From the NCBI RefSeq assembly GCF_947489355.1, contig NZ_CANLDD010000001.1, forward strand, positions 186,001-250,000: 64,000 bases of DNA, in the 5' to 3' direction. A model generated the notes under the pieces. That model searched no databases and was not told where the DNA came from. It was given only the letters and a program-made list of their open reading frames with translations. Shown here in pieces: positions 27,900 to 38,427 of this stretch. The DNA is from an uncultured Microbulbifer sp. Its GTDB lineage: Bacteria; Pseudomonadota; Gammaproteobacteria; Pseudomonadales; Cellvibrionaceae. Every line of letters starts with the position of its first letter. Within the stretch, counting starts at the first letter, position 1. The position numbers were made by a program, and so were the translations under genes.

Positions 27900-28772
27900 T
27901 TACTCCCCTTTAGGGTTCTTCAGGTAGCGGAAAAATTCACTGTCCGGCTCCACCAACAGCATGTCCGACTTGCTCTTGAAGGACTCCTTGTAAGCCTGCA
28001 GGCTGCGGGTAAAGCGGTAGAACTCGGGGTTCTTGTTGTAGGCTGCGGCATAGATAGCGGCCGCTTCCGCATCACCTCCACCGCGCAGCTCCTCGGACTG
28101 GCGGTAAGCCTCGGACACAATCACCACCTCCTGGCGGTCTGCATTGGCGCGGATACGCTCGCTGGCTTCCTCACCTTTGGCACGGTGATCCCGCGCTTCC
28201 AGCTCCCGGCCGGCGCGCATGCGCTGAAACACCGATTCGGACACCTCCGGCGGTAGGTCGATACGCTTGACGCGCACATCGATAACTTCCACGCCCAAAT
28301 TCTTCTGCGCCACTAGGTTCAGGTTCTTGGTGATCTCCGACATTAGCTCGTCGCGCTCACCACTCACCACTTCGTGCAGGTCGCGCACACCGAACTGGTT
28401 ACGCAGGCGGTCATTGATCTGCTCGGACAGCAGGCGCACGGCGTTGCGCTCGTCGCCGCGGGTGGCGATATAGAACTTGCTCACGTCGGAGATACGGTAC
28501 TTGGCGTACGAATCAACCATCATAAACTTGTTTTCGCTGTTGAGCATACGCACCGGGCTGGAGTCCACCGTCTGGATACGCGCGTCAAACTTGCGCAGCT
28601 TCTCCGCAAACGGAAACTTGAAGTAGAGCCCGGGCTCGTAGTAGGAACGCACCAGTTCACCGAAGCGCAGCAGCACCGCCTTTTCCGTTTCCTTCACCAC
28701 GAAGGCGCTGGAGGAAATCAGCAGTATGCCGAGCAGCACGCCCGCGATAATGGCCAGTGTTCTGTTATTCAT
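27900..28772 (-). CDS. hflC: HflC, membrane SPFH/prohibitin protein regulating FtsH
   Basis: A 290-residue SPFH-domain protein. One N-terminal membrane anchor (LAIIAGVLLGILLISSSAFVV) is followed by the SPFH domain (KAVLLRFGELVRSYYEPGLYFKFPF) and a C-terminal helical region rich in Glu/Arg (REMEARDHRAKGEEASERIRANADRQEVVIVSEAYR-like). HflC and HflK form a large periplasm-facing cage around the FtsH protease and modulate its activity. The ATG has GGAGGAG close upstream. It follows hflK by 11 bases and ends the operon before the terminator at 27752. Confidence 0.96.
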   Translation of the reverse strand: MNNRTLAIIAGVLLGILLISSSAFVVKETEKAVLLRFGELVRSYYEPGLYFKFPFAEKLRKFDARIQTVDSSPVRMLNSENKFMMVDSYAKYRISDVSKFYIATRGDERNAVRLLSEQINDRLRNQFGVRDLHEVVSGERDELMSEITKNLNLVAQKNLGVEVIDVRVKRIDLPPEVSESVFQRMRAGRELEARDHRAKGEEASERIRANADRQEVVIVSEAYRQSEELRGGGDAEAAAIYAAAYNKNPEFYRFTRSLQAYKESFKSKSDMLLVEPDSEFFRYLKNPKGE

Positions 28773-28783
28773 TCCATCTCCTC

Positions 28784-29920
28784 CTAACGCACAGTCTGGC
28801 TGCGGCGGCTGTTGGCCGCATCGTTGCGCAACCGCTCAACAACGCGCTGGTAGACCTCCTCGACCACAACCGGCGAGGTGCCTTGGCGTTGCGCCGCCGG
28901 CGTCGCGCTTTCCTGGGCCAGCTTGTCCAGCGGCAGGTACATGATGTTGTTGCCACCTTCGACATCCACCATAACCTTGGAAGTACCGGACATCACCTCC
29001 TGAAGCGCATCCAGATAGAGGCGCTCGCGGGTGACTTCCGGGGCGCGCTCGTATTCGGCCAGCAGCTTTTCGAAGCGCACCGCTTCACCGCGGGCACTCT
29101 CCACCACGCGGGCTTTGTAGCCCTCCGCCTCTTCGATCATACGCTGGGCCTGGCCACGGGCTACCGGGATTACCTGGTTGGCGTAAGCCTGGGCTTCGTT
29201 CTGCAAGCGCACCTCGTCCTCGCGAGCCTTGGTGACGTCGTCAAACGCATCCTGCACTTCACGCGGCGCCTGGGCTTCGGTCAGGTTAACCACATCGATA
29301 AGAATACCGGTCTGGTAGAGATCCAGATATTCCTGCAGGCGCTGCTGGGTATCCGTAGACACCTGGGTTCGGTTCTGGGAAATCACGCCGTTTAGGGTCA
29401 GGGAACCCACCACATGGCGCAGGGCACTGTCGGTGGCCTCCTGCAGGCTCTTGACCGGATCGCGCACACGCAGCACATAGGATTCCGCATCGCCCACCTG
29501 CCACTGTACGGTAAGCACCACTTCAACAATATTGGCGTCTTCCGTGAGCATTTGTCCGGTGGTGCGCTCGGTCCGCACCTCGGTCATATTGACCTTGGTG
29601 ACACTGTCGATCAGCGGCGGGTTCCAGTGCAGACCGGCAGATTCCGTGGTGTGGTATTTGCCCAGGCGCAGCACCACCGCGGCCTCGTTGGCATTGACCT
29701 GATAAATCCCCAGGCCCGCGTAAATCAATGCGCCAAGGACAATGATCAACATCCAGGGGAAATTACCAGTACCGGTACCGGGGCTGCCGCCGCCGAACAG
29801 GCCACCGAGTTTTTGTTGAATTTTACGGAACAATTCGTCCAGGTCCGGCGGGCCATCGTTCTTGCGATTACCACCACCCCAGGGGTCTTTGTTATTACCA
29901 CCCGGCTCATTCCAGGCCAT
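28784..29920 (-). CDS. hflK: HflK, membrane SPFH/prohibitin protein partner of HflC
   Basis: A 378-residue HflK. The typical Gly/Pro/Asn-rich cytoplasmic N-terminus (MAWNEPGGNNKDPWGGG, then PPDLDELFRKIQQKLGGLF) precedes a single membrane segment (FPWMLIIVLGALIYAGLGIY) and the SPFH domain (AAVVLRLGKYHTTESAGLHWNPPLID). A long C-terminal coiled region follows. The frame is open a further 44 codons upstream; ATG 29920 is chosen because GGAG lies nine bases ahead and this is the family N-terminus. It acts with HflC as a regulator of FtsH at the inner membrane. hflX lies 148 bases upstream. Confidence 0.96.
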   Translation of the reverse strand: MAWNEPGGNNKDPWGGGNRKNDGPPDLDELFRKIQQKLGGLFGGGSPGTGTGNFPWMLIIVLGALIYAGLGIYQVNANEAAVVLRLGKYHTTESAGLHWNPPLIDSVTKVNMTEVRTERTTGQMLTEDANIVEVVLTVQWQVGDAESYVLRVRDPVKSLQEATDSALRHVVGSLTLNGVISQNRTQVSTDTQQRLQEYLDLYQTGILIDVVNLTEAQAPREVQDAFDDVTKAREDEVRLQNEAQAYANQVIPVARGQAQRMIEEAEGYKARVVESARGEAVRFEKLLAEYERAPEVTRERLYLDALQEVMSGTSKVMVDVEGGNNIMYLPLDKLAQESATPAAQRQGTSPVVVEEVYQRVVERLRNDAANSRRSQTVR

Positions 29921-30068
29921 CAAGATTACTCCAACTCTGATCATTAACACTTTGACTCCGGCGGATTCTAGCATCACCGCAGGAAAAATATTGCCGCCAG
30001 GACTCAGCTGCAGGCAAGTCTGTCGCAATTGCGGTTGTACAACAATACCCACACCTGCTCAGAGGCCA

Positions 30069-31400
30069 TTAGTGTTCCCTCTGCCCGCTGCCCTCACCCG
30101 TGTCCACCAGGGGCAGCCAAACAGGGCCATCGTCGCCGGCAGTAAATGGCGCCAGTAGGCGCTGGAAGTCCCTGCGCGGCAGCAGTAGCTGCAGCTCGCA
30201 ATCACCATTGTCGCGATAGGCCTCGCCCTGAATGGCGTTGATCTGGTACAACTGGGCGCGCAGGCGGGATTGCTGGGGTCTCACCACCAACCGGCCACGC
30301 ACCATTTGTTCACCCAGGCGCCGGGCGATCGCCTCCACCAACAGTTCGCAACCTTCACCGGTAGCGGCGGATAGCCAAACCGCACGCGGCACACCCCGGT
30401 TATCACAATCCATACGTGGGGCAAAATCGGCGAGTAAATCGATTTTGTTATACACAACCAGCTGCGGCAGGTCTGACGCATCAATTTCTCCGAGAACCGC
30501 CTGCACCTCTTCCATCAGGTGCAAGCGGTCCTCCGCGGCGGCATCCACAACATGCAGCAGCAGGGTTGCATTGGCAGCTTCCTCCAGCGTGGCTCGAAAA
30601 GCTTCTACCAGTTTATGTGGCAAGTGCGAGACAAACCCCACGGTATCTGCCAATACCATGGCGCCGACATTGGGCAATTCAACCCTGCGCATGGTCGGGT
30701 CGAGGGTGGCGAACAGCTGATCGCGCACATACACTTCGGCGTCGGTGAGGCGGTTGAACAGGGTGGACTTGCCGGCGTTGGTGTAGCCGACCAGCGACAC
30801 CGTGGCGACTTCCGCACGGGAACGCGCACGCCGGCCCTGCTCCCGCTGGCGCCGGACTTTTCCAAGACGCTTCTCGATGGCGTCGATACGCGCGCGCAAC
30901 AGACGGCGGTCGGTTTCCAACTGGGTTTCACCCGGCCCGCGCAGGCCGATACCGCCTTTCTGCCGTTCCAGATGGGTCCAGCCGCGCACAAGCCTGGTGG
31001 CCATATGGCGCAGCTGTGCCAGCTCGACTTGTAGCTTGCCCTCATGGGTGCGTGCGCGCTGGGCAAATATGTCCAAAATCAGACCGGTGCGGTCCAGCAC
31101 CCGGCATTTCAGTTCGCGCTCGATATTGCGCTCCTGGCTGGGGGAAAGGATGTGATCGAAGATCACAAGCTCCGCGCCCTGTTCCTGTACCGCCTGAGCA
31201 ATCTCCTCCAGCTTGCCACGCCCGACAAAGGTTTTCGGGTCCGGAGTTGCACGCTGCCCAAAGATGAAGCTGACGGGATCTGCTCCCGCAGAGAGGGCCA
31301 GTTCCTCAAACTCACGCGGGTCATCGGGACTGTCGATAGCGGAGAGTTCTAGGTGCACCAGCACGGCCAGTTCACCGGATTCCGGTCGATCGAAAAACAA
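30069..31400 (-). CDS. hflX: ribosome-associated GTPase HflX
   Basis: About 443 residues. The N-terminal HflX domain has ADPVSFIFGQRATPDPKTFVGRGKLEEIA and FDHILSPSQERNIE. A linker with GPGETQLETDRR leads to the GTPase domain: G1 GYTNAGKS, DTVGFVSHLPH as G3, YNKIDLL as G4. HflX splits stalled ribosomes and is linked to stress recovery. There is no ATG at the expected position. The family N-terminus FFDRP begins right after a TTG at 31400, which I use; a GTG at 31514 would add 38 residues without homology to the family. hfq ends 25 bases before 31514. Confidence 0.94.
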   Translation of the reverse strand: MFFDRPESGELAVLVHLELSAIDSPDDPREFEELALSAGADPVSFIFGQRATPDPKTFVGRGKLEEIAQAVQEQGAELVIFDHILSPSQERNIERELKCRVLDRTGLILDIFAQRARTHEGKLQVELAQLRHMATRLVRGWTHLERQKGGIGLRGPGETQLETDRRLLRARIDAIEKRLGKVRRQREQGRRARSRAEVATVSLVGYTNAGKSTLFNRLTDAEVYVRDQLFATLDPTMRRVELPNVGAMVLADTVGFVSHLPHKLVEAFRATLEEAANATLLLHVVDAAAEDRLHLMEEVQAVLGEIDASDLPQLVVYNKIDLLADFAPRMDCDNRGVPRAVWLSAATGEGCELLVEAIARRLGEQMVRGRLVVRPQQSRLRAQLYQINAIQGEAYRDNGDCELQLLLPRRDFQRLLAPFTAGDDGPVWLPLVDTGEGSGQREH

Positions 31401-31538
31401 TGGGAATTCTCTGTTGCTAAAACGGGTGCCGGCCCGGCTCCCTGACGGGAAGTGGCAGCTGGCGAGGTCGTTGTGCGCTGACTCAACTGCGGGCGCCCCG
31501 CTCAAGCGGAGCACAGGTCAATTTAGCGCGCGGACCAC

Positions 31539-31823
31539 TCAGCTGAAGGATTCGTGCTCACCGCTTTCTGCATGACCTTCACCGCCGTGTTGAGCCGCCG
31601 GGTTCAGCAGCGGTACGCGCACCGCGCGGGATGGAACCACAGTGGAAATTGCATGCTTGTACACCATTTGGCTGACGGTATTTTTCAGTAACACCACAAA
31701 CTGATCGAAAGATTCAATTTGTCCCTGGAGCTTGATGCCGTTGACCAAATAGATAGAAACCGGGATACGCTCTTTGCGCAATACGTTGAGGTAAGGGTCT
31801 TGTAAGCTATGCCCTTTTGACAT
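31539..31823 (-). CDS. hfq: RNA chaperone Hfq
   Basis: A 94-residue Hfq. The Sm core is complete: [43 protein letters not shown] (Sm1), then [13 protein letters not shown] (Sm2 with the YKHA.ST motif). A short tail rich in His/Gly/Glu follows. ATG 31823 has a perfect AAGGAG eight bases upstream; the open frame further upstream to 32003 is spurious. The hexamer pairs small RNAs with mRNAs. It stands between miaA and hflX in the standard gammaproteobacterial order, with 191 bases before it that could contain a dedicated promoter. Confidence 0.98.
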   Translation of the reverse strand: MSKGHSLQDPYLNVLRKERIPVSIYLVNGIKLQGQIESFDQFVVLLKNTVSQMVYKHAISTVVPSRAVRVPLLNPAAQHGGEGHAESGEHESFS

Positions 31824-32014
31824 CTTTTTTCTCCTTGTCAAAAAGCTGAATTCGGTATGCAGGCCACAATCACACCCGCGAAATGCGCGGATCAAAGAAC
31901 GACTGAGGTTGAATACGCGTGTAAGTAGTGTAGTAGCGATCCGGAAAAGGCCGGACTCTGTGAAAACTGACTGAATGGGCCTGTCGTTTTTTGGCCCAAT
32001 CACGTTATGGTTGC

Positions 32015-33001
32015 TCAGGCGAGAAATTTCAAGGCTTCCGCCACTATTTCCTCCTGCGCGCGCTCCCTGCCCTCGGTATCCTGAGTATACAAAGTCGCCA
32101 GCGCCGGCCAGCGTCGCAGCCAGGTCAACTGGCGCTTGGCCAGTTGGCGGGTGGCGGCGATACCCGCGGCAACCATCTCATCGTAACCGCAGTGCCCCTC
32201 CAGGTATTGCCACACTTGGCGATAGCCCACCGCACGCATCGCCGGCAGATCCCCGTGCAGGTCGCCGCGCGCGCGCAGCCCCCGCACTTCATCAACCAGC
32301 CCTGCCTTGAGCATTCGTTTAAAACGCACTTCGATGCGCTGATGCAACAGCGCCCTGTCCCTCGGCATGATCGCCAACTGGTGCAGCTGGTAGCGCTCCT
32401 GCACCCCGCCACCGGTCCGTTCGCAGCGCAGTCGAGACAACGGCACGCCGGTGAGGCGGTAGACTTCCAATCCCCGCTCAATACGCGCCGAGTGATTGGG
32501 ATGCAATTCTGCCGCCAGTTCCGGGTCGACCCGGACCAGCTCCGCGTGCAGCGCCGGCCAGCCCTCGCGCTCGGCACGCGCCTCGATGTCAGCGCGCACT
32601 TGCGTATCGGCCCTGGGCAATGCTGCCAATCCTTGCAAGAGAGCGCGGAAATACAACATAGTTCCGCCAACCAGTAAAGGAATTTTACCGGCTGCACTGA
32701 TTTCATCCATAGCCAGAAGGGCATCCGCGTAAAAGCGGCCAGCGGAATAGGATTCACTGGGCTCGCAGATATCGATCAGGCAGTGGGGGTAACGGGCCAA
32801 TTCCTGCGTCGTCGGTTTGGCCGAACCCAGATCCAGGCCGCGGTAGACCAGCGCGGAATCAACACTGATCAGGGCCACCGGTAAACGGTCAGCAATGGCC
32901 ATGGCCAGATCCGTCTTGCCCGATGCAGTGGGCCCCATAAGGAATATTGCGCGGGGTTTGTCGCCCGAAGTGCGCTCGGTCAAATCGCCACCTACTTCCA
33001 A
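32015..33001 (-). CDS. miaA: tRNA dimethylallyltransferase MiaA
   Basis: A 328-residue MiaA, which prenylates A37 of UNN-reading tRNAs. The P-loop [12 protein letters not shown], the conserved [58 protein letters not shown] and [15 protein letters not shown] are all present. The start is a TTG at 33001, seven bases after the mutL stop; another TTG at 32983 with AGGTGG just ahead is equally possible. An ATG start would cut into the nucleotide-binding strand. It is part of the mutL-miaA-hfq block. Confidence 0.97.
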   Translation of the reverse strand: MEVGGDLTERTSGDKPRAIFLMGPTASGKTDLAMAIADRLPVALISVDSALVYRGLDLGSAKPTTQELARYPHCLIDICEPSESYSAGRFYADALLAMDEISAAGKIPLLVGGTMLYFRALLQGLAALPRADTQVRADIEARAEREGWPALHAELVRVDPELAAELHPNHSARIERGLEVYRLTGVPLSRLRCERTGGGVQERYQLHQLAIMPRDRALLHQRIEVRFKRMLKAGLVDEVRGLRARGDLHGDLPAMRAVGYRQVWQYLEGHCGYDEMVAAGIAATRQLAKRQLTWLRRWPALATLYTQDTEGRERAQEEIVAEALKFLA

Positions 33002-33008
33002 TTCGCGG

Positions 33009-34889
33009 TTATTGACCGCGCATAAACCACTTGTCCATCTCCGCCAGCTTAACCTGCGTCCAGGTGGGGCGGCCGTGATTGCACTGGCCGCTGCGTTCGG
33101 TGTGCTCCATATCCCGCAGCAAGGCGTTCATTTCCGGTACCGTCAAGCGTCGGTTGGCACGCACCGAGCCATGGCAGGCCATGGTGCCAAGAATCTCGTT
33201 AATACGCTCACCGATACGCTCACTATCCCCCTGTCCCAGCAAGTCAGAGAGCACATCCCGCACCAGTTGCTCCACCTCGGCACCGTGCAGCATCGTGGGC
33301 ACCTGGCGCACCAATAAAGTCTCGGGCCCGGCGCGCTGTAGCAAAAAACCGAGGGAGGTAAAGACTTCACTGCGCTCCTCAAAGCAATCTGCCTCGCCCT
33401 GGCTCACTGCCAGGCTCACCGGCACCAGCAGCGGCTGTGCCTGGATACCTCCGGCAGTGTGAGCCACCTTCATCTGTTCATAAACGATGCGCTCGTGGGC
33501 GGCATGCATATCCACTATGATCATGCCCTGCTCGTTCTGCGCGAGAATATAAATCCCGTGCAATTGGGCAATGGCGAACCCCAACGGCGGTACCCCTTCC
33601 CCGGAGGCCGCTTCACCACCCCTAGGCAGTGGCGCCACCGCATCTACGCCAGCGGAACCTTCTGTTAGGGGCTCCGCAACCCCTGCCCCCCCCTGGTAGG
33701 GCTGGTGCAGGGTACCGTAGGCATGTATCTGCTGCTGCAGGTTCCCCGGAGATGGCCGATTGCTCAGTGGCATCTTCTGTTGCCCGGCAAATTCCCCGCC
33801 CCGGATGCCGGTCGCTTTTCCCATATCCACAGTTTCGGCAACTTCGGCCACCGCGCTCTCTGCAGCTTTTTCCCGCTGTCCTGGGCGCGCATCCGCCAGG
33901 GCCCGGTGCAGACTGCCAAACAGGAAATCATGCACCAGGCGACTGTCGCGAAAGCGCACTTCGTGCTTGGTCGGGTGCACATTGACATCCACCGACGCCG
34001 GGTCCAGCTCCAGGTAGAGCACAAAGGCGGGATGGCGACCGTGGTGGAGCACATCGGCAAAGGCACGGCGCACCGCATGGCTCACGACCTTGTCGCGAAT
34101 GGCGCGGCCATTGACATAGAAAAACTGCAGGTCCGCCTGGGACCGGGAGAAGGCCGGCTCGGCCACCCAGCCCCACAGGCGCAGTCCGCTGCGTTCCACC
34201 TCGATATGTAGGGCGTTGTGCATAAACGCCGAACCGCAGATCTGGGTTACACGACGCTCCATCTCCACGCGATTACTACCGGCACGCAGGCTGAGAACAC
34301 CTTTGCCGTTGTGGCGCAGGCTGATGGAGACATCAAAGCGGGACAGCGCCAGGCGCTTGATCGTCTCGTCAATACGGTTGAATTCAGTCTTCTCGGTGCG
34401 CAGAAACTTGCGCCGCGCCGGCGTATTGAAAAACAGGTCGCGCGCATCCACGGTGGTGCCGCGCGGATGGGCTGCCGGTGTTAACTGGGCCCGCATTTCG
34501 CGACCCTCGGCACTCACCTGCCAGCCCTTGCCATGCTCGTTGCGGCTGCTGGTCAGGGTCAGGCGTGCCACCGAGGAAATACTGGCCAAAGCCTCGCCGC
34601 GAAAGCCCAGGGTTGCCACTGCATCCAGGTCTTCCAGCGCATGGATTTTCGAGGTGGCGTGGCGCGCGAGCGCCAGCGCCAGGTCATCCCGGTCAATCCC
34701 CTTGCCGTTATCACGCACCTTCATTCGCTTGATGCCGCCCTTCTCTATATCCACATCCAGGCGTGTGGCACCGGCATCGAGACTGTTCTCCAGCAGCTCC
34801 TTGATCACCGAAGAAGGCCGCTCCACTACCTCACCAGCGGCGATCTGGTTGGCGAGGCGCGGGGATAGCTGCTGGATGCGATCGTGCAT
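33009..34889 (-). CDS. mutL: DNA mismatch repair protein MutL
   Basis: A 626-residue MutL. The GHKL ATPase domain has [33 protein letters not shown] and [10 protein letters not shown]. The DNA-binding transducer domain includes [16 protein letters not shown] and [15 protein letters not shown] Pro/Gly-rich linker around residues 340-430 leads to the dimerisation domain with [26 protein letters not shown] and CNHGRPTW. These match the endonuclease-type MutL seen in Pseudomonas, as I recall it, suggesting a MutH-independent repair pathway. No mutH was seen here. It sits downstream of amiB, as in most gammaproteobacteria. Confidence 0.97.
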   Translation of the reverse strand: MHDRIQQLSPRLANQIAAGEVVERPSSVIKELLENSLDAGATRLDVDIEKGGIKRMKVRDNGKGIDRDDLALALARHATSKIHALEDLDAVATLGFRGEALASISSVARLTLTSSRNEHGKGWQVSAEGREMRAQLTPAAHPRGTTVDARDLFFNTPARRKFLRTEKTEFNRIDETIKRLALSRFDVSISLRHNGKGVLSLRAGSNRVEMERRVTQICGSAFMHNALHIEVERSGLRLWGWVAEPAFSRSQADLQFFYVNGRAIRDKVVSHAVRRAFADVLHHGRHPAFVLYLELDPASVDVNVHPTKHEVRFRDSRLVHDFLFGSLHRALADARPGQREKAAESAVAEVAETVDMGKATGIRGGEFAGQQKMPLSNRPSPGNLQQQIHAYGTLHQPYQGGAGVAEPLTEGSAGVDAVAPLPRGGEAASGEGVPPLGFAIAQLHGIYILAQNEQGMIIVDMHAAHERIVYEQMKVAHTAGGIQAQPLLVPVSLAVSQGEADCFEERSEVFTSLGFLLQRAGPETLLVRQVPTMLHGAEVEQLVRDVLSDLLGQGDSERIGERINEILGTMACHGSVRANRRLTVPEMNALLRDMEHTERSGQCNHGRPTWTQVKLAEMDKWFMRGQ

Positions 34890-34950
34890 GGATTCTGGCC
34901 TGTTGCTGCTGCCTGACCGACCCGGCGAGACATTTAACTCCGGCTGGGCT

Positions 34951-36261
34951 TTATCCGGAGGGGATATTCAGGGTCTGCCCCACACGAATCACCGAGGTAT
35001 CGATACCGTTGGCTTTTTTCAACGCAGCCACGGAGACTTTGTAGCGTGCGGCGATACCCGATAGGGTCTCGCCGCGGACAATCACATGTCGCTGCGCCCC
35101 TCCACCCCGTTGCGCTGCGAGCCAAGTGTCCGCCGGCGGGTGACTGTTGAAGTGGGCCACTATACCGTCACTGAGTTTTTGTGCCAGCTTGCTTTGGAAC
35201 CTGGGGTCACGCAGGCGCTTGGCCTCCTGGGGATTGGTGATAAAGCCGGTCTCCACCAAAATAGAGGGGACATCCGGCGAGCGCAGTACGGCAAAGTTGG
35301 CCTGCTCCACGCGCTCCTTGTGCAGATGGGCCACCTTGCCCAATTGGTTCAGCACACTGGCGCCAATATTCAGGCTGGCATTCATGGTGGCGGTCATGGA
35401 CAGGTCCAGCAATACACCGGCAAGGGTATCGTCCTTGTCGCCAAGGCTCAGGCTGCCTGCGCCACCAATCAGGTCCGATTCATTTTCCCGCTGGGCCAGA
35501 AAGCGCGCGGTTTCACTGGTGGCACCACGGGTCGATACTGCATACACGCCGGCACCCCGGGCATCCTTGCGGGTGAAGGCGTCCGCATGGATGGAGACAA
35601 ACAGGTCTGCTCGCATCCTGCGGCTAATATTCACCCGCTCGCGGTGGGGGATATAGTAATCACCGGTGCGTACCAGTTTGGCGCTAAATCCCGGCCTGCC
35701 GTTCATCTGCTTATTCAGCTGCCTGGCGATTGCCAGCACCACGTCTTTTTCCCGCAGCCTGCCCGGCCCAAGGGCACCGGGATCCTCACCGCCGTGGCCG
35801 GCATCGATGGCGATGACAATATCCCTTTCGCCACCGACCTGCTTCAGGGTCTTCACTGCGTTTTTGACGTTATCGTAAAGGTCGATCACCAGACGGTCGG
35901 GCAGTTTATCATGATGACGCAGGGCAAAACTGCGCGGTTTGACCTGGGTTTGCAGGTCCAGTACCACACGCAGGTCTTTGCCATTGTGGCGGGCGTGGCG
36001 CACCTGGGCGATTGGAGTGCCCTTTAGATCCAGCCCATCCAGTTCTGCTATCAGCTCGGTATCGGCAATATCCACCACTACCCGGTGCGGGGCACCGAGC
36101 GTGAACAGCTTGTGTTCCGCCGGCCCGCTCAAGTCAAAAACCAGGCGTGTGTGATCCGGCGCACGCCACAGGCGCACACCTTTCACTTCCGCCGCCACAG
36201 CCGACAGCGCCATTGCCAGCGCGCACACCGGGGCCATCAGCCATCGCCACCTCAATTCCAT
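34951..36261 (-). CDS. amiB: N-acetylmuramoyl-L-alanine amidase (AmiB/AmiC type) with AMIN and LysM domains
   Basis: A 436-residue periplasmic amidase. A signal peptide covers about residues 1-23 ([11 protein letters not shown]). The AMIN domain (25-130) directs septal localisation. The Amidase_3 domain (148-370) has zinc ligands in [12 protein letters not shown], the Glu of REKDVVLA and SIHADAF, and the catalytic Glu in [11 protein letters not shown]-terminal LysM repeat ([29 protein letters not shown]) binds glycan. It cleaves stem peptides from glycan during cell separation. It lies 62 bases before mutL and 31 bases after tsaE, the conserved order. Confidence 0.95.
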   Translation of the reverse strand: MELRWRWLMAPVCALAMALSAVAAEVKGVRLWRAPDHTRLVFDLSGPAEHKLFTLGAPHRVVVDIADTELIAELDGLDLKGTPIAQVRHARHNGKDLRVVLDLQTQVKPRSFALRHHDKLPDRLVIDLYDNVKNAVKTLKQVGGERDIVIAIDAGHGGEDPGALGPGRLREKDVVLAIARQLNKQMNGRPGFSAKLVRTGDYYIPHRERVNISRRMRADLFVSIHADAFTRKDARGAGVYAVSTRGATSETARFLAQRENESDLIGGAGSLSLGDKDDTLAGVLLDLSMTATMNASLNIGASVLNQLGKVAHLHKERVEQANFAVLRSPDVPSILVETGFITNPQEAKRLRDPRFQSKLAQKLSDGIVAHFNSHPPADTWLAAQRGGGAQRHVIVRGETLSGIAARYKVSVAALKKANGIDTSVIRVGQTLNIPSG

Positions 36262-36292
36262 TAACTACCAACCCTCACGGCTCATCTGATAT

Positions 36293-36808
36293 CTACTGCC
36301 CTGTATCCAATTCCTTTCCGTGTTCCCGTCGCAATTTTCCCAGCAAACCCATGACCCGCTCACCCTGTTTGGAGTGAGCGGTTAAATACAGCAGACGGCC
36401 GTTATCCCGCACTCCCAGCTCTACCTGCAGGTCCGGCTGCGGCAATACACCGGCACCGCGCTCGGGCCACTCCACCAGAGCCAGGCTGTGTGCGACGAAA
36501 TAATCCCGCACCCCCATAAATTCCAGCTCCTCGGCATCACCGAGCCGGTAGAGGTCGAAATGATAGATACGCTGGGCGCCCAGCTCATAGGGCTCGACCA
36601 GGGTATAGGTGGGGCTTTTCACCGCACCGTTATGGCCAAATGCACGCAGCACACCCCGGCAAAAGGTGGTTTTACCGGCACCCAGCTGGCCGTTCAGGTA
36701 CAGGGTCAACCCCTGCTGCAAACCACTGGCAAGGCAGGCGCGACCCAATACTTCACCGCCGGCCACCGTTGCCGCCTCGTCCGCCAGATGCAATTTCAGT
36801 TCACCCAC
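36293..36808 (-). CDS. tsaE: tRNA t6A biosynthesis ATPase TsaE
   Basis: About 171 residues, a little longer than E. coli TsaE. The P-loop GQLGAGKTTF, the SPTYTLVEPY segment, IYHFDLYRLGDAEELEFMG and the ALVEWPERG motif identify it. TsaE works with TsaB and TsaD to place threonylcarbamoyl on A37 of ANN-decoding tRNAs. The frame has a TTG at 36814 that overlaps the nnr stop and a GTG at 36808; I prefer the GTG because GGTGG lies seven bases ahead. It is translationally coupled to nnr. Confidence 0.95.
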   Translation of the reverse strand: MGELKLHLADEAATVAGGEVLGRACLASGLQQGLTLYLNGQLGAGKTTFCRGVLRAFGHNGAVKSPTYTLVEPYELGAQRIYHFDLYRLGDAEELEFMGVRDYFVAHSLALVEWPERGAGVLPQPDLQVELGVRDNGRLLYLTAHSKQGERVMGLLGKLRREHGKELDTGQ

Positions 36809-36810
36809 AA

Positions 36811-38292
36811 TCAATCCACCAGCCGGCGAATCCAGGGCAACAAATCCGTGGCGAGCAAACCGCGCTGGCCATCCGCGGCGGCGCGATTACCCGCTTCACC
36901 GTGCAGCCACACCGCCAGGCGCGCCGCTTCCACAAGCGGCAGATGCTGACCGATCAGCGCCGCAACAATGCCGGTGAGCAGGTCGCCCATGCCGCCGGAG
37001 GCCATTCCTGGGTTACCGCTGTTGATCAGGTCAACACCACCGTCGTGGGCAATCAGCGTACCAGCCCCTTTCAGTATCACCACGCCACTGAATTTCTGCT
37101 GAACAGCCACTGCCGCCGCACGGGGATCGGCACACACTTCGGCGGTATCGCAGCCGAGCAGACGCGCAGCCTCCCCCACATGGGGGGTCAGCACCCAGTC
37201 GCCCCGCTTGACCCCGGCCAGCACCCGCCCCTGCGCGAGAATATTCAGGGCATCGGCATCCACCACCAGCGGACTGCCTATACGACCAACACGTGCCAGC
37301 AGCTGCTCACTCCAAGGCGAGCGTCCAAGCCCCGGCCCCACCGCTATCACGTCGGGGCCTGTGAGCAGCGGCTCCAGTTCCTGTCCAGAAACCACCGGGT
37401 GCGCCATCACCTCTGGGCAGCGGGTCAGTGCCGCACCCAGGTGCCCGGGGCGCGTTGCAAGGGAGATCAGGCCAGCACCGGCGCGTGCCGAAGACTGTGC
37501 CGCCATTAACGCCGCGCCGCCAAAACCGCTGTCACCACCCACAATCAGAATATGACCGAACTGGTTTTTGAAGCTGTCGGCAGGGCGCGGCGGTAAGCGT
37601 TTGATACTGGCACTCCCATAGCGTTGCACCAGTGGTCGCACTGCGTCGTATGCCGGCTCTGGCACGCCGAGCCCCGCAAAGATCACCTCACCGCAAAGCG
37701 CCGGTCCGCGGCCACAATAAAGACCCAGCTTGCGGCCAATAAAAGTGACCGTCATCTCTGCACACACCGCCTGTTCTGCACTGCCGGTATCGGCGTCGAG
37801 CCCCGAGGGGATATCCACGGCGAGCACCGGCCCCCTGCTCTTGCACATACGCTCTATGGCGTGCGCTACCGGGGGCCGCAGTACACCGCTAAAGCCGGTG
37901 CCGAGCAGGGCGTCCACAATCAGGGTATCGCCATCGGCACTGTCCATCTGGGTGAGAGCGGTCACTATCCGCACGCCCTCGCGACAGGCGTAGTCATGGG
38001 CTTCTCGGGCATCGCCGCCAAGGCGCTCGGGGTTGGTGCAGGCAAAAACGGTGACAGGAATATTCTTCTGCGCGGCCAGTGCCGCAATGACATAGCCATC
38101 GCCACCATTGTTGCCACCACCACAGTAGACCTGTATGCGACCGATATCCGGCCAGCGTGCCAGCAAATGGGTAAACGCAGCGCGTCCGGCGCGCTTCATC
38201 AACTGGATGGAGGGGATCCCCAGTGCAGCCATCGCCTGTCGGTCGAGCTCCCGAACCGATTCGGCACTGTAAAGAGGTTGAGGCGTGTCCAT
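36811..38292 (-). CDS. nnr: bifunctional NAD(P)H-hydrate epimerase / ADP-dependent dehydratase
   Basis: A 493-residue two-domain repair enzyme. The N-terminal YjeF_N epimerase domain has the VYCGGGNNGGDGYVIA loop and VDALLGTGFSG, VDIPSGLDADTG. The C-terminal ribokinase-like dehydratase has GDSGFGGAALMA, DADALNILA, LTPHVGEAARLL, VILKGAGTLI and NSGNPGMASGGMGDLLTGI. Together they convert damaged NAD(P)HX back to NAD(P)H. It starts the leftward nnr-tsaE-amiB-mutL-miaA-hfq-hflX-hflK-hflC run. It is divergent from queG across 135 bp. Confidence 0.97.
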   Translation of the reverse strand: MDTPQPLYSAESVRELDRQAMAALGIPSIQLMKRAGRAAFTHLLARWPDIGRIQVYCGGGNNGGDGYVIAALAAQKNIPVTVFACTNPERLGGDAREAHDYACREGVRIVTALTQMDSADGDTLIVDALLGTGFSGVLRPPVAHAIERMCKSRGPVLAVDIPSGLDADTGSAEQAVCAEMTVTFIGRKLGLYCGRGPALCGEVIFAGLGVPEPAYDAVRPLVQRYGSASIKRLPPRPADSFKNQFGHILIVGGDSGFGGAALMAAQSSARAGAGLISLATRPGHLGAALTRCPEVMAHPVVSGQELEPLLTGPDVIAVGPGLGRSPWSEQLLARVGRIGSPLVVDADALNILAQGRVLAGVKRGDWVLTPHVGEAARLLGCDTAEVCADPRAAAVAVQQKFSGVVILKGAGTLIAHDGGVDLINSGNPGMASGGMGDLLTGIVAALIGQHLPLVEAARLAVWLHGEAGNRAAADGQRGLLATDLLPWIRRLVD

Positions 38293-38427
38293 GCGACTCC
38301 CGCAATGTGGTCAAGATTTAATCTGTGGCAAAATAGGCGATTACATCGCCGTCACTCGCCCTGACAGCAAAGTATACCGTCCCGGCCAGGCGGTGTGCTT
38401 GCACGAGATATCGAGCCACTTTAATTT

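Noticed and set aside
33009-34889. MutL motif [12 protein letters not shown] read as a mutated DQHA endonuclease motif
   Set aside because: As far as I recall, Pseudomonas MutL proteins carry the same DMHA form and are active endonucleases, so this is normal for the group.
35086-36027. A 313-codon rightward open frame opposite amiB
   Set aside because: Antisense of a gene whose AMIN, Amidase_3 and LysM domains are all intact.
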